From Nymphaea colorata (taxonomy: Eukaryota > Streptophyta > Magnoliopsida > Nymphaeales > Nymphaeaceae): a stretch of 64,000 nt of DNA. Numbering within the stretch: the stretch's first letter is position 1; each line of letters opens with the position of its first letter. A program made the translations under genes and the position numbers. This document shows positions 53,945-64,000 of the stretch, piece after piece. The notes below the pieces were generated by a model, which made no database searches, was not told where the DNA came from, and was given only the letters and a program-made list of their open reading frames with translations. The stretch covers positions 34,218,769 through 34,282,768 of the forward strand of contig NC_045138.2 of the NCBI RefSeq assembly GCF_008831285.2, in the 5' to 3' direction.

Positions 53945-54904
53945 TCTAAAGAACAACCTGAACGGTTCCAGTAACAGAAAGGAAAATAAAAATCATTACA
54001 CAAAAGGATACTTGACAAGCCTGTACATTCGAACAATGAATAGTTATGCATAGAACTTATGCTCATCCAACCGTTTATTATAGAAATCCAAATCACAGCG
54101 GACTAGCATATTTAAGTCTACCAGACGGATCTTTTTACTTCAGGAAGAGAGCACGGGGATGAAAAAATTAAAGTAGTGCAATGCTTTCTTTGGCAATCAT
54201 GCAAGATTGCGTACATTAAAGAGGAAAACTGTGAAGAATGAATAAAGAGTGACAATGGGTCAAAAATTGGTTTGTGCTGCAGGTGGGGATTTTGAATTGG
54301 CATGGAGAAGGAATAGAAGGCACAAAGGGAAGGATGCTAGTGGGTGTCAACATAGAGAATAGAGAACTGCAATCGGCATACGTACAGAAGACGGACAGGG
54401 TTGGGGAGAAGAATCCGCCCGAGCGTGTGACAAAAGGACACCAGGTGCTTTGGATTTTGCCCGAAAGGAAAATCCTACCGCAAGAATCCGACGTCTCTAT
54501 CTTTTCCTATGTCAATGATAGCAGAGAACGTGGGATGATCATCTTTGTAATTCCGTCTTTAATCGGCGATAACAACATAACGAAGAAATGTTGGAGGCGA
54601 AGTGGTCGATCAAAGCCCTGCCGTTCTTCAGAGAGATGCCATCAAATATTAGGATCTTGAGAGAGAGTCAGCCAGAGGAAGTAGATAAATGTGAGAGAGA
54701 GTGAGAGAAAGAGCTAGCAAGAGAGAGATTGGAGTTGTCACCGGCTCTGCGGATGGCCATCGGTGGCTGCTGAGGCGACGAAAATGATGACGAAGCGACT
54801 ATAGAAGAGAACGCGAGGCTGAGAAATCGAGACACGATTCCAGCCAAACTCAACAGATAGATGGAGATACTGCTACTACAATACAAATAAACGACAAGGA
54901 ATAC

Positions 54905-54971
54905 CTAATTTATCCTTAATTTTGCGATCGATCGTCTCCCAGTACTCGAAGCAGCCACCGGCGATCGCGCC
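54905..54971 (-). other. TIO: Predicted 5' untranslated exon of FUSED
   Basis: On the minus strand, TTTCATTTTCAG before 54971 is a good acceptor and TTAG|GTATTCC at 54905 a good donor. A matching acceptor (GTTCAG, 53960-53958) stands 13 bases before the FUSED ATG. This predicts a leader intron 54904-53958. The exon is open in one frame but joins out of frame with the kinase start, so I treat it as untranslated. Confidence 0.45.
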
Positions 54972-56959
54972 CTGAAAATGAAACCTCCGGTTATGAAGGC
55001 GTGTTGGCTCGTCCCCTCAAGAATTCGAGACGGGAGAAGAAGCACTGCCTCGCCGGGATGGTTGTCTCCTCCTATCCGAGCGTCGCCACATCGCTTGAGA
55101 AAATGAGATGAGATCGACCCGCGGTTTGTAGGTCTTTTAAACTGTGTGGGGAAAGTTCTTTCGCGCGCGCGGCGCGCTCACTCGACAGTCAGTTCAAATT
55201 TTCGGCTCCGGGTTGGTGGTGATGGGACCCACGACCCAGATTCATTTCCCTCACGCTATTCTGGACCCGGGTCCCGGACCCCGTCCGATATCCTACCCAA
55301 CCCATCCAGACCACATGCTTTAGCCTTCATGCGACCCACAACAAGTACATATGCAAAAGTGTTGGACTCTATATATTATGGTTTTGGAACTCATTGCAGC
55401 TCTGGATCCAAAATGAATCTCTTGAATCAAGCATGGAACGATCCATGTAACGACGTAAAACAAAGGCGAGCGTTCATATCCTCCAGCATGATTAGATTCT
55501 AAGGCAAGTGTTTAAAGGATAAAATTTAGTGTTTGTTTGCTTGTAATTGTTTCATAAATCTATGCCAAAAATTGAGGCAGATTCATAAAATACTTGTTAA
55601 GGTGCTCTATGAATCTGCCACAACCTTTGAACCATGTTAATGGAACAGTTACGTACTGTTTCATTTACAAACAAACCTTTAAAAGTTACTATCTTCCCTT
55701 TTTTCTCTTGTCTAGTTTTAATAAACCCCTTGAATTAGTCTGCCCGTCTAAGAAAGAGCATCTTCTAGCTACTATGTTGCCATGTGACCGCAACACCGTT
55801 GGAAAACTCAGATTACGGCTGGATTGAAACTCAGTTAAGAGTTTTTTTTGTATCAATTGTCTCTTGGTTTTCAGCAGTGCTAATTTGAGCGCTTGAATGG
55901 CTTTATCTAACCGTTTAGACCACATTTTAAAAAAGCATAGTATTTTAGTCGCCACCTTATCTTCTTTTTTCTAACTATAGAGAACAACAACAATCCAAAT
56001 CCTTGGTTTGATTCATTAAAAACTCGAAATCGTCACTAACAAGCCAATTAAAATGCCATTAATTTACAGTGTGTGTACAGGCGATAATTATCTCTCTGCC
56101 TCTCCTTATCTTTCAAGGACTTTCATGAAGGTGTCACCAACAATTCCATCTCATCTACTTGGCTAGGGGTTTTGCTTTGAGGCTTTCAAGATGAAGAAGG
56201 TCAAAAAAACAATAAATGACGCTCTCCAAATTGGGGGGGAGGCCACCTACCTCTTCATAAAGAATGAAATAATGTAACATATTTATAGATCAACCACAAC
56301 ACTGTTGAAAAAGACCCACCACCTCCACTGAATCCCCTGTACAAGATTACAACCAGAGGGAGTTCGTGCCATCTGAAGATGAATCTCACTAACAGGAACC
56401 TGCAATTTTCCTGTATTACGGAAAACGTTCCAGTGTTACAAATCTGGCCTGACGTTCAGCACCTTTAACCTATTCATATTAGATGACAAATAGTTGTTCG
56501 TGACTGCTTTCAATAACTAAAAGTAGCTAACTTTTTGTTATGTTATACCTGAAAGCTCGATCATATGCTCCAGCCAATGACAAAGTCCCCTCCAGGTTTG
56601 TTGCAAGAACAACAATGTTCTTCACACCCATGATCTCGTTCGAGATTAGCTAATAATCCAATGGCTGCTACCATTTTCAGGATTTACCTTCACCCCCAAA
56701 TTTAACCGATACTTGTTATTGTCAAATAAACTCATCATTTTTCTTCGAGTAAGTTTTCCCACATGTTTGACAACCATCAGCCACCGCCTGTTTAGGGGAT
56801 ACCGAAAGCACCTCAATGCAACGCTATATTTCTCCAAATGCATGTACGCGATATGATGAAAAAATACATACTTACATAGCTTTTTATATTTTCTTATTGA
56901 ATTTGCACCTTCTACCATAGGATGAGCATCAGATGGAATTCCTTTTTTTTTCTTCCAAA
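54972..56959. other. Intergenic: FUSED promoter side, then AT-rich filler
   Basis: The GC-rich part 54972-55240 (with CGCGCGCGGCGCGC near 55163) fits a FUSED promoter and first leader exon. Beyond 55500 the sequence is AT-rich. An open plus-strand frame at 55146-55502 has no recognisable domain. The stretch 56100-56950 probably belongs to the decayed LINE or its 3' flank, but I cannot show it. Confidence 0.5.
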
Positions 56960-58010
56960 AGACCTGACTAAAGAAAGCCAGAAGTTAGCTGAAAATGGGG
57001 CATCTACAAAAATAGATTATGATGATCCTCACCAACCTCCACTGCCAAGGGAAACCCAGATTTTTGAAGTCTTGTATCAATAGGAAGTTTCCTAAGAATA
57101 GCAACTAAGATGAACCACGAAGCTTGTCGGATCTCTTTTGACATTTACGTATCAACTCCTTCCAGTTCGCAGCCACGACTTTCTTTCTAACTGTCTCCCA
57201 AAGAGAGACCAACTTAAGTAATCTGAGACGGATGTTATAAAGCGCTAAACTACAGATGTGCTCCCCGTCCCTAGCCTAACCGGCGATTTATTCGCAACTG
57301 AAGATCTTCTAATTCTAAAACCTTCCTCAAATCCAGGCATGGTCCTATGTCACCAATGAGGTTTTTTGAAGATCTCCTCTTTCCCCAAAGAAAGTATCTG
57401 CTATGTTTTTTCAGCTTTACTAGTATCTATCAAGGGCATGTTAAAACCATCAGCCAGTGTCGAGGAAGAGCACTCGGAACAAATTTGACAATACATTATT
57501 ATCTCAGAACACAAAAGAAATCCCATTTTCCACCGTGATACTCTTCTTTGAAATTTCTGGATGACTAAAAACCATTCGCTTGCTCCAATTTCAGAAGGGG
57601 GAGGTAACACCAGGTGTTTAACCGGAAAAGAACCTTATTCCATCATTATTGGCATACAACAAAATCATCTAGCCATTGATGCAGGGCCTTTAATGTAGAT
57701 ACCATTGGCGGCTCCGTGCTAGTAATCTGTATCTTCCTTAAATTTGATAACGCTCCCAGAAGACTCTTCAAAAACTTTTGAGGCCTTAGTGTAAAGGATT
57801 GCTTCAACAACGTAAACTAGGGAGGTCATACTAGATTCACAGTTATCAACGGGAGGGGTTTCAATTATTCTTTTCCATACCTTGATGTTAATGTTTCTCA
57901 CCATTGTCCCCATCACAATGGAGGAGGAGACAGAGGATCTCCTTGTCCAATTCCTCTAGCTGCACTGAGAAAGCCATCCTCTCTTCAATAACTACGCTGA
58001 CGCATGAGAC
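56960..58010 (-). pseudogene. Decayed LINE (L1-type) reverse transcriptase remnant
   Basis: On the minus strand, 57955-57929 encodes a diverged RGIGQGDPLSP, the reverse transcriptase motif of plant LINEs, preceded by GFLSAA. Downstream comes an eroded active-site region (YVVEAILYTKAS at about 57800, where YxDD is expected), then FQRRVSRWK (about 57540), and a zf-RVT-like piece (ILRKLPIDTRLQKSGFPLAVEVG, about 57090-57020). Frames change and stops interrupt it, so it is long dead. Ends, poly-A tail and target duplication are not visible. Confidence 0.65.
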
Positions 58011-58902
58011 TGTAGCCGCACATCATATTATTTGATTGATCAGTGTTGGTTTGAACCTCAATTTCAATATTGCTGCGCAAGAAACAACCATTTTACCTTG
58101 TCAAGTTGCACCATTTTACCATGTTAATCTGCACCTTTTTAAAAGGTGCAACTTAACACAAATAGATGAAGACGCTGGCTCATGAAGATAATGAATCATT
58201 TCATAGCAATTAGGCGGCACTTTTGAGTATTCCAACCCTCTAGACAAAGCAAATTAATTACTAGGAAACTTTTATTCAATGTTGTTTTTCATTTTTCAAG
58301 ATCATAATACTATATATAAATTTGTATACACTGTTACATAATGGGTACGTTACATAATGGGTACGTAATCAGTCAACCTAGAGGTGGATTCTCAATTTGG
58401 TAATTAGGACATTCCTTGTTTTATTAACTTTTTCAACTAGTTTTCCCTATGGAAGGAAGTTCTAAATAAACGTTAGTAGGCCTTCTCCAATAATAACCCA
58501 ATGTTTTGGGAAAAGATATTAAGGAATCCTTCATGGCATGGACTACTTTCTTCAGATAATTCCATATCTAACTGTGGCTTTTCTTCTTATACAGGCGAAA
58601 GGAGAAAGGCATTCTCTTCAACCTTGCTGTCACCTTCTTCTCGTCGTCTAATCTTATAATTGTCTCAAACAATTTCCTCATCCTTCAATGCTTGCTTCAA
58701 GTCTTCCTTAATTTTTGTTTATTATAAGATCAAATCATTTGGTGTTGGATGATAATCGCTTCAGAGTTCCACCACCTTTTGTTGTTTGTCTTTGATTCGT
58801 TCCTACACATCCCCGCCAACTATCTTATTCTGCTCTGCTTCACCCGACCATTTGCCTCACATCACCCCACTCACTACGTTCCCCAAAGGGAAAAATCTCC
58901 AA
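58011..58902. other. AT-rich spacer between LINE remnant and Harbinger-like element
   Basis: No gene or repeat family is recognised. A short duplication of TACATAATGGGTACG occurs near 58335-58367. Possible upstream LINE sequence cannot be excluded. Confidence 0.4.
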
Positions 58903-59496
58903 GGGCCTGTTTGTACACAGAACGTGGTAAATTTACCATGGTAAATTTTTTTGAAAAAATATACATGATGAAATTTCTCCACCTTCCAATCTGAGGCCTT
59001 CTTTGATGAACAGGAAGAATTTAACATGGTAAATTTAACCATGTTTGATGCACATATTAGTTTTTTGCAAGGTAAAATTAACCATGTTTGATGCACAAAG
59101 TAAAAAAATTGAGAGACTTTTTTCAAAACTGTTAGTAATTGTTGTTGTTTTTTTTCTTAATGTTGATGTCTACACCTACGTATTAAGCAAAAAATAACAC
59201 AATTAAAACGATGACATCAAACAGTGCAATATAGTTCACAAAATAAAATTTATAACCATAACAAAGTTAGCTAACTCATACAGGTTTTACTATGTAATGA
59301 GTACATGTCCACAAAAGTTTAATGAGTACATATCCACAAAAGGGTGTATTCTCTACCATCCATAAAAAAATAAGTTTAATGAGTACATATCCAACAAAGA
59401 AAACATGTAATCCAACATTTGTGGCTGCACTTCCGTTCAACAAACTTTGTGTCTTCTATATCTTGCTTTACGATGACATTTTCAATGACTAGAGGC

Positions 59497-59688
59497 CTAC
59501 GTACTTGCACTACCATACTTGTTGTGGAGATACTCATTCATGTAATACTCAGCTGCTTCGATTGAATCAAACGATCTGAAAAGGGCGCCCTTGTATCGAT
59601 ATACTAAAGGTTGGCACCGCTCCCAACTGTCATATATGTCTCGCGACCGACCTTCGAAAATGACATAGTACTTTTGTTGAGGCATCAT
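59497..59688 (-). CDS. Small ORF with RNase H1 N-terminal / viroplasmin-type hybrid-binding domain
   Basis: From ATG 59688, 63 residues: MMPQQKYYVIFEGRSRDIYD continuing to SIEAAEYYMNEYL. The pattern YYVIFEGR...IYDSWERC...YKGALFRSF.S.EAAE is that of the caulimovirus viroplasmin / RNase H1 N-terminal domain (Pfam PF01693), a small fold that grips RNA-DNA hybrids. No RNase H catalytic part follows. The frame is intact to TAG, and a plausible acceptor (TTTTGAATAG) lies 10 bases upstream of the ATG, so it may be the last exon of a spliced transcript. It lies inside the Harbinger-like element, on the same strand as the transposase fragment and downstream of it. It could be a second element gene, a captured host exon or an old endogenous pararetrovirus piece. 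Confidence 0.55.
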   Translation of the reverse strand: MMPQQKYYVIFEGRSRDIYDSWERCQPLVYRYKGALFRSFDSIEAAEYYMNEYLHNKYGSAST

Positions 59689-59879
59689 CTTTGTTGTCCT
59701 ATTCAAAACAAAAGAAATGTCAAACAATTAAATGAAACAATAGTCAAAATTCATAAATAAACTTACTATTCAATTGAAAATATGTAAACATTTGAGATGT
59801 TATTGTTGCTCTCAAAGACTTGTTGCTTCCTCGTTGATGTGTTTAGCTTGCGAATTCCTATTCGCTTAAAACAAAGTTA

Positions 59880-60176
59880 TCATTCAAAGGTGCATCTTCA
59901 TCAACAAATTGTTCGGCATTTAGATTTTGTTCAATTATAAAGTTGTGCAATACACATGTAGCAAGAACAATTTAAACTTGTTTTTTGAATGAAATACTGC
60001 ACTTGTATATTCAATATTGGAAAACGACATTTCAACATGCCGAAAGTTCTTTCTACTGTACTTCGAAGTAGTGAATGCCTATGGTTGAATAATTCTTTTT
60101 TAGTTCTAGGTGAGCGTGCTCCCCGAGTGTTAAACTCAGAAATATGATAACGATGCCTTCGATAAGGTGTGAGCAA
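59880..60176 (-). pseudogene. C-terminal fragment of a PIF/Harbinger transposase (DDE_Tnp_4), frameshifted
   Basis: From 60176 (minus) the frame reads MLTPYRRHRYHISEFNTRG, then ELFNHRHSLLRSTVERTFGMLKCRFPIL, the conserved tail of ALP1/Harbinger transposases including the region of the last acidic catalytic residue (RSTVERTFG). The matching continuation IVLATCVLHNFIIEQN lies in another frame and follows an in-frame stop, so there is a frameshift plus a nonsense change near 59975. The N-terminal and central catalytic parts are absent. Confidence 0.8.
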
Positions 60177-60207
60177 ACCTATGCAACGAGAGAGGAGGAG
60201 GAGACCG

Positions 60208-60380
60208 TCGAGTGCGAGGGAGGAGGAGAAGCAGACTTATGGAGTGCAGCGAGTGAGGAGCCCTTTCGTCGAGTGCGAGGAAGGAGGAGACGCAGACCTG
60301 TGGAGTGCAGCGAGAGAGGAGCCTTTCCGTCGACTAAGAGGTTGGAGGAGATACAGCAAGGTGTAGCGAGAGAGAAGAGG
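60208..60380. repeat. GA-rich tandem repeat, 61-bp unit, nearly three copies
   Basis: Units begin GTCGAGTGCGAGG at 60208 and 60269 and, more diverged, GTCGACTAAGAGG at 60330. They share GGAGGAGA and AGTGCAGCGAG blocks. The array lies inside the Harbinger-like element upstream of the transposase fragment. Confidence 0.85.
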
Positions 60381-60628
60381 GAAAAAATGGGCGTCCACGG
60401 GAAAAGGGGAGAAATTGAGAGCCCTAACGGTTCTCAATTTTGTCTCCGCCAAAAAGTCAGTCCTGTGAGGACCGACTTTCTCACGGGCGAAATTTCACCC
60501 AATGGCAAAGTAAATTTCGAGTGAAATTTTGTGTGTTTGTTGCGAAGAATGGTGAACGGGTGAAATTTCACCCTCCCGTACGTTTTTAAACCAATGCATA
60601 TGATTTTTTCAGTGCATCAAACGGACCC

Positions 60629-61989
60629 CAAGAGACCATTCCACCCCCATAAAAGGACGCTTTGTCCATGTCCAGTAGTATTAATTCGGAGGTGGGCATG
60701 GTAGAGTGTCCGCTCAGCCCCAATACGAATATCCAAGAAAGAAAAAAAAAAGGATATAAATCTAAAAGAGAGAAAGTTCCCAGAATTGTGATCAAATTAC
60801 GATAGTTGTTTAACTCAAAATTGACGAGATGAAAACAAAGAAAAACACGGGAACTATGAATGGCCTTTGCAACTACGGTTGGACAAGGTTCTTATTGCCC
60901 TTTCGAAAAGAAAAAGACTACGAACTGGTTCGAATTCATTAATCCTGGTGAACACCAAATATGTTTTGAATAAGTCAAACTCAAGTCTTATTTTCACAAC
61001 TAAAAAATGAATGGACGATATACAACCTAGCTACCTGATATATACCCATAAATCAAGGTGGAATCAAGTGTTATACTTTGACAGGTTAAAGCAAAAAGAG
61101 AAGAAAGAAACAAACCCAAGTCCGACAAGTTAGAGCAAAAGTTTTCGAGCCTACTGCTAAATTATTAGTCAAAAACGTCCTTATTTCCCGACAAAGTTGG
61201 TCTGCCAGCTTTGGCGTTCTCCCAACCCCCCAAGTGAGATTGCTGCCCTCTTTGCATAAAGGCAAAGTTCATAGCGGAAAAACGCATAAGCAAGAGGAAG
61301 CTACTTGGCAAATTTACTAGTAAGAAACAAGAAGAAACGCATCTAAAGTGAACGAACCATTCTTACTAAACAAATTGGAAGGGCCCATTGACCTCATTAC
61401 ATTTCCAGCAAATAACCAATGTGGCTACGCATGCCACATGGCCACCAGTCAACTTCCCCTGTACAAAGAACAGTGTAATCACATTATTTACATTACCATC
61501 AATTATGTAAGAATATTTCTCTTCTTTTTTTCGCTTGTTGCCTTCACAATTTTGTATTTACAACATATTACCAGATTCCCAACACCATGACACAGAATTA
61601 CGCCACAGAGCGAACCCTCATATTAACATGTTAAAGAGCCTCCTTAGACAAATAAAAGAATTGATGCACCCGAGGAACGAATATGAATAGACAAATTTCT
61701 TCATTCATTCCTGCAAACAAAAAGATTGCGCCAAGTGAGCAAAAACAAAACCAATAAGCAAGGTGGACGAGTCCTAGAAATCTTATGATAATCTAGGCAA
61801 GCAGAACCACTGATGGACAAGTATACAATTAGACAAAACAAACGACAGTTTCATATATCCCACCGAGATGGGAACACACAACGCCTCAAGAAAGAGTTGA
61901 GTTTCCAATCATAAAGACCACAACTCTAAAAGCCCAGAAACTGCAATCAGACTGCTAAGCTGAACGAAACTGCCACCAAACTATTTACC
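60629..61989. other. Intergenic: flank of the Harbinger-like element and 3' flank of the right-edge gene
   Basis: No gene supported. The last 300 bases before 61990 should be the 3' UTR of the minus-strand gene that enters from the right edge. Otherwise AT-rich sequence without repeats I recognise. Confidence 0.5.
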
Positions 61990-64000
61990 TTAATCTGAAA
62001 CATTCCCATCATCATGGTGCAGGGACTCCTTGGGGCTCTCATTATTATTTACAAAGCCCTCCATCAATTCCGTAGAAGTTAGCAGATCACCCCATCCATT
62101 TTCTTCTACAAGGGTGGAACTGGTGTCCGTTTCAGCTCTAACAGTAGCTTCTGACGCTCTGTCAGGAGAACTGCAGCTGCTTTGCACTGACAGCTTTCCA
62201 TCACCCAAAGGTTCCGGCTTCTGATGCAGTAAGGATGTGCTGGAACGGTTTTCGTGAACAGGCACACTGTAAAAACAAGCGTTTAATTTCAGATTGAATT
62301 CACCCACACATGCACATGTCAAAGAAGGTCTGTGTGCACTAAGATGCATTTCCTAAGAAAAATTGAAAAATAACAAAAACCTCTCTCTCACACTCATGCA
62401 TGTACGCACATAAAGGTTGATCGACAAGGCAAATTTTGAACCAAGGAATGGCCTAATAACATCAATACTAAAAACACCAGCCACAAGCTGCTAAAATTTC
62501 AGAGGTTCATGCAGGAACATGATATAGACTCCATTCAAACTTGAACCTGGCAGGATGTCAATCTGAAATTAAATTAAGGAATAAGGACATTACAGCTGCT
62601 GACCGACCATGAAATACTAGCAACCATTTAGTCTCTTCTTATGCTTTTTCTATGTTTTATGATGCAACAACACCTTAACAACTAATCATTATGTAAAGAG
62701 AACGCCTTACCTATGGAAGCAGCAAAAGCCCATCCAGGACCACACGACTAATAATCTATATATTGCCTCATTTTCACTTTTCACAACATACTATAACACA
62801 TGACTTCGAAATGGTAGCACCGATCCCTTGTTCATTATTTTCTTGATTTGATTTTCTCAACACTTTTATTTTTTAGCAGTACTTTTATCAATCTTCATCC
62901 CGACAAAACTGGACAATCACTAAGTATCCAAGCTGACTTAGCTTTGCATAAGAATATTCACAGATCCATAAAAGGAAAGCAGATATATTTCCATGGAGGC
63001 TCTTCTGTGTACAATGTGACTCATAACACGTTTAATGAAGCAGCTAAATACACCTGATGTTGGGTCAGATGCGGATTTGGTACAGAGGAGAATGATAAAA
63101 AACACAACCATATATGACCCATTTCCAACCCAGACATTACTGGATAGAAGGTAAAAGATGCACCCTTAAAGAAGGTTCTTCATAAGGGCCCATGGATAAA
63201 ATTCTTGTTTTTACTAATCTTGCTTGTCCCAAACCACAAGAATATGCCCCCAGAGGGTTTAAGAGCTTGTGACAGAAATTATGAGTTCTGCCCCCTTCCT
63301 TTCCATCCATAAGATGTGAATTAAGGCAACACATAACAGGTGCTGTTAGAGCTTGTGACAGAGAAATTCTGAGTTCTGCCCCCTTCCTTTCCATTCATAA
63401 GATGTGAATTAAAGCAACACATAACAGGTGCTGTTAGAGCTTGTGACAGAAAAATTCCAAGTTCGGCTATTTATTGCTCTACATAAGAATGGATTGCAGC
63501 GACACATAAAATGTTGTTAGAAAGCTATCAAGTGCATTGTACAACACTACCTCTAAAATACCTTCTTCAAGTAATGATTTTTAAAGAGAAACAGACTAAT
63601 GTGTCTGGAAGCCACAAATACACTACTAGATGTTTAACATCCAAAAGACTATCAATCTTCAATTAGGATATTGATCAACTTCCCATACATTAGGCAACAA
63701 AGTCTAAAGGCAAAAAAAAAAACATGTTGAAAATCGAAAATAGAAACCTGTGAATATGCTAATACACGTTTAAAATGTGGAAGATAACATAGCCAATTTT
63801 TAATTGAGAAAATTTAAACTAATGATACATTATTAACAAAATTTACAGCCAGAATGGCATGTTGTAGATACAAATGAGCAATCACCTTAGTTTTTGAAAT
63901 TTAGAAGCCTGGGGATAGTCAACTGCAGGCACCAGATCTTTGACTCTTGCTTCAACATTACGAGTTGGAACTCTTTCAACCTCGACCTCTCCACAAGAAA
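61990..64000 (-). CDS. C-terminal two exons of an unrecognised gene (partial)
   Basis: Exons (minus): 64000-63886 (enters from the right edge) and 62266-61990, with GT-AG junctions and matching phase 2. The first visible part reads SCGEVEVERVPTRNVEARVK, then DLVPAVDYPQASKFQKL. The final exon encodes 92 residues rich in Ser, Glu and Asp, including EENGWGDLLTSTELMEGF, and ends NVSD before TAA. The charged, low-complexity tail suggests a disordered C-terminus. I do not recognise the family, and an extra small exon in the 1.6-kb intron cannot be excluded. The intron carries a tandem repeat at 63262-63525. Confidence 0.6.
63262..63525. repeat. 86-88-bp tandem repeat, three copies
   Basis: Units start AGAGCTTGTGACAGA at 63262, 63348 and 63436. 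The first two are nearly identical, including GAGTTCTGCCCCCTTCC; the third is diverged after 40 bases. It lies in the intron of the right-edge gene. Confidence 0.93.

Larger units (their letters stand above)
58903..60628 (-). mobile_element. PIF/Harbinger-like DNA transposon, degenerate
   Basis: Left end GGGCCTGTTTG (58903) and right end CAAACGGACCC (to 60628) are inverted repeats matching at 9 of 11 positions. Both are bounded by CAA (58900-58902 and 60629-60631), a 3-bp duplication of the length Harbinger elements make, though the preferred target is TTA/TAA. Inside, on the minus strand, are a broken Harbinger transposase tail (60176-59880) and a small intact hybrid-binding-domain ORF (59688-59497). 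GTAAATTTACC-type and GTGAAATTTCACC-type palindromes occur near both ends (58927-59090, 60480-60580). A 61-bp tandem array lies at 60208-60380. At 1.7 kb it is too short for a full transposase, so it is internally deleted. Confidence 0.65.

Noticed and set aside
55146-55502. 118-codon plus-strand frame right of FUSED
   Set aside because: No recognisable domain and biased low-complexity composition; it starts in the GC-rich FUSED promoter region and runs into AT-rich DNA.
60144-60524. 126-codon plus-strand frame rich in Arg and Glu
   Set aside because: It is generated by the GA-rich 61-bp tandem repeat within the Harbinger-like element.

Overview
This is a stretch of nuclear genome from a flowering plant. 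It holds intron-rich genes of plant families with canonical GT-AG introns, plant transposon types and many (TA)n/(GA)n microsatellites. I read the introns by eye from splice sites, reading phase and remembered Arabidopsis family members; there was no alignment or transcript support. I cannot name the species. The very long introns (a 24-kb FUSED kinase gene and a 9-kb ATXR2 gene) suggest a lineage with roomy, transposon-tolerant introns.

Layout. (1) 1-203, minus: N-terminus of a membrane-anchored protein running off the left edge. (2) 2039-5599, minus: a six-exon GAUT13/14-type galacturonosyltransferase (540 aa) for pectin synthesis in the Golgi. (3) 7550-16463, plus: a 15-exon ATXR2-type SET-domain methyltransferase (482 aa), divergent from GAUT. 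(4) 18370-23239, minus: an eight-exon PEX22 (277 aa), the peroxisomal membrane anchor of PEX4. (5) 26335-28778, minus: a two-exon U/P-type cyclin most like CYCU1-1 (223 aa). (6) 30162-53944, minus: TIO/FUSED kinase with 22 coding exons (1348 aa), for phragmoplast-based cytokinesis. (7) 61990-64000, minus: the last two exons of an unrecognised gene entering from the right edge. These are ordinary housekeeping and developmental genes, not a pathway cluster.

Accessory content. FUSED introns hold a nearly intact Ty1/copia element (5.45 kb, 5-bp target duplication, LTRs differing by one substitution plus a microsatellite length change, three in-frame stops in gag-pol). They also hold a 449-bp TRIM element with a methionine-tRNA primer site, and two related MITE-like elements wrapped around (TA)n arrays. 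Degenerate GATACG-rich repeats lie in FUSED intron 13 and just beyond the 3' end of the gene. To the right of FUSED are a decayed LINE and a 1.7-kb PIF/Harbinger-like element. The latter contains a broken transposase tail and, on the same strand, a small intact ORF matching the RNase H1 N-terminal/viroplasmin-type hybrid-binding domain. I consider that pairing the most unusual item here. A 5'-truncated copy of U2 snRNA lies between PEX22 and the cyclin.
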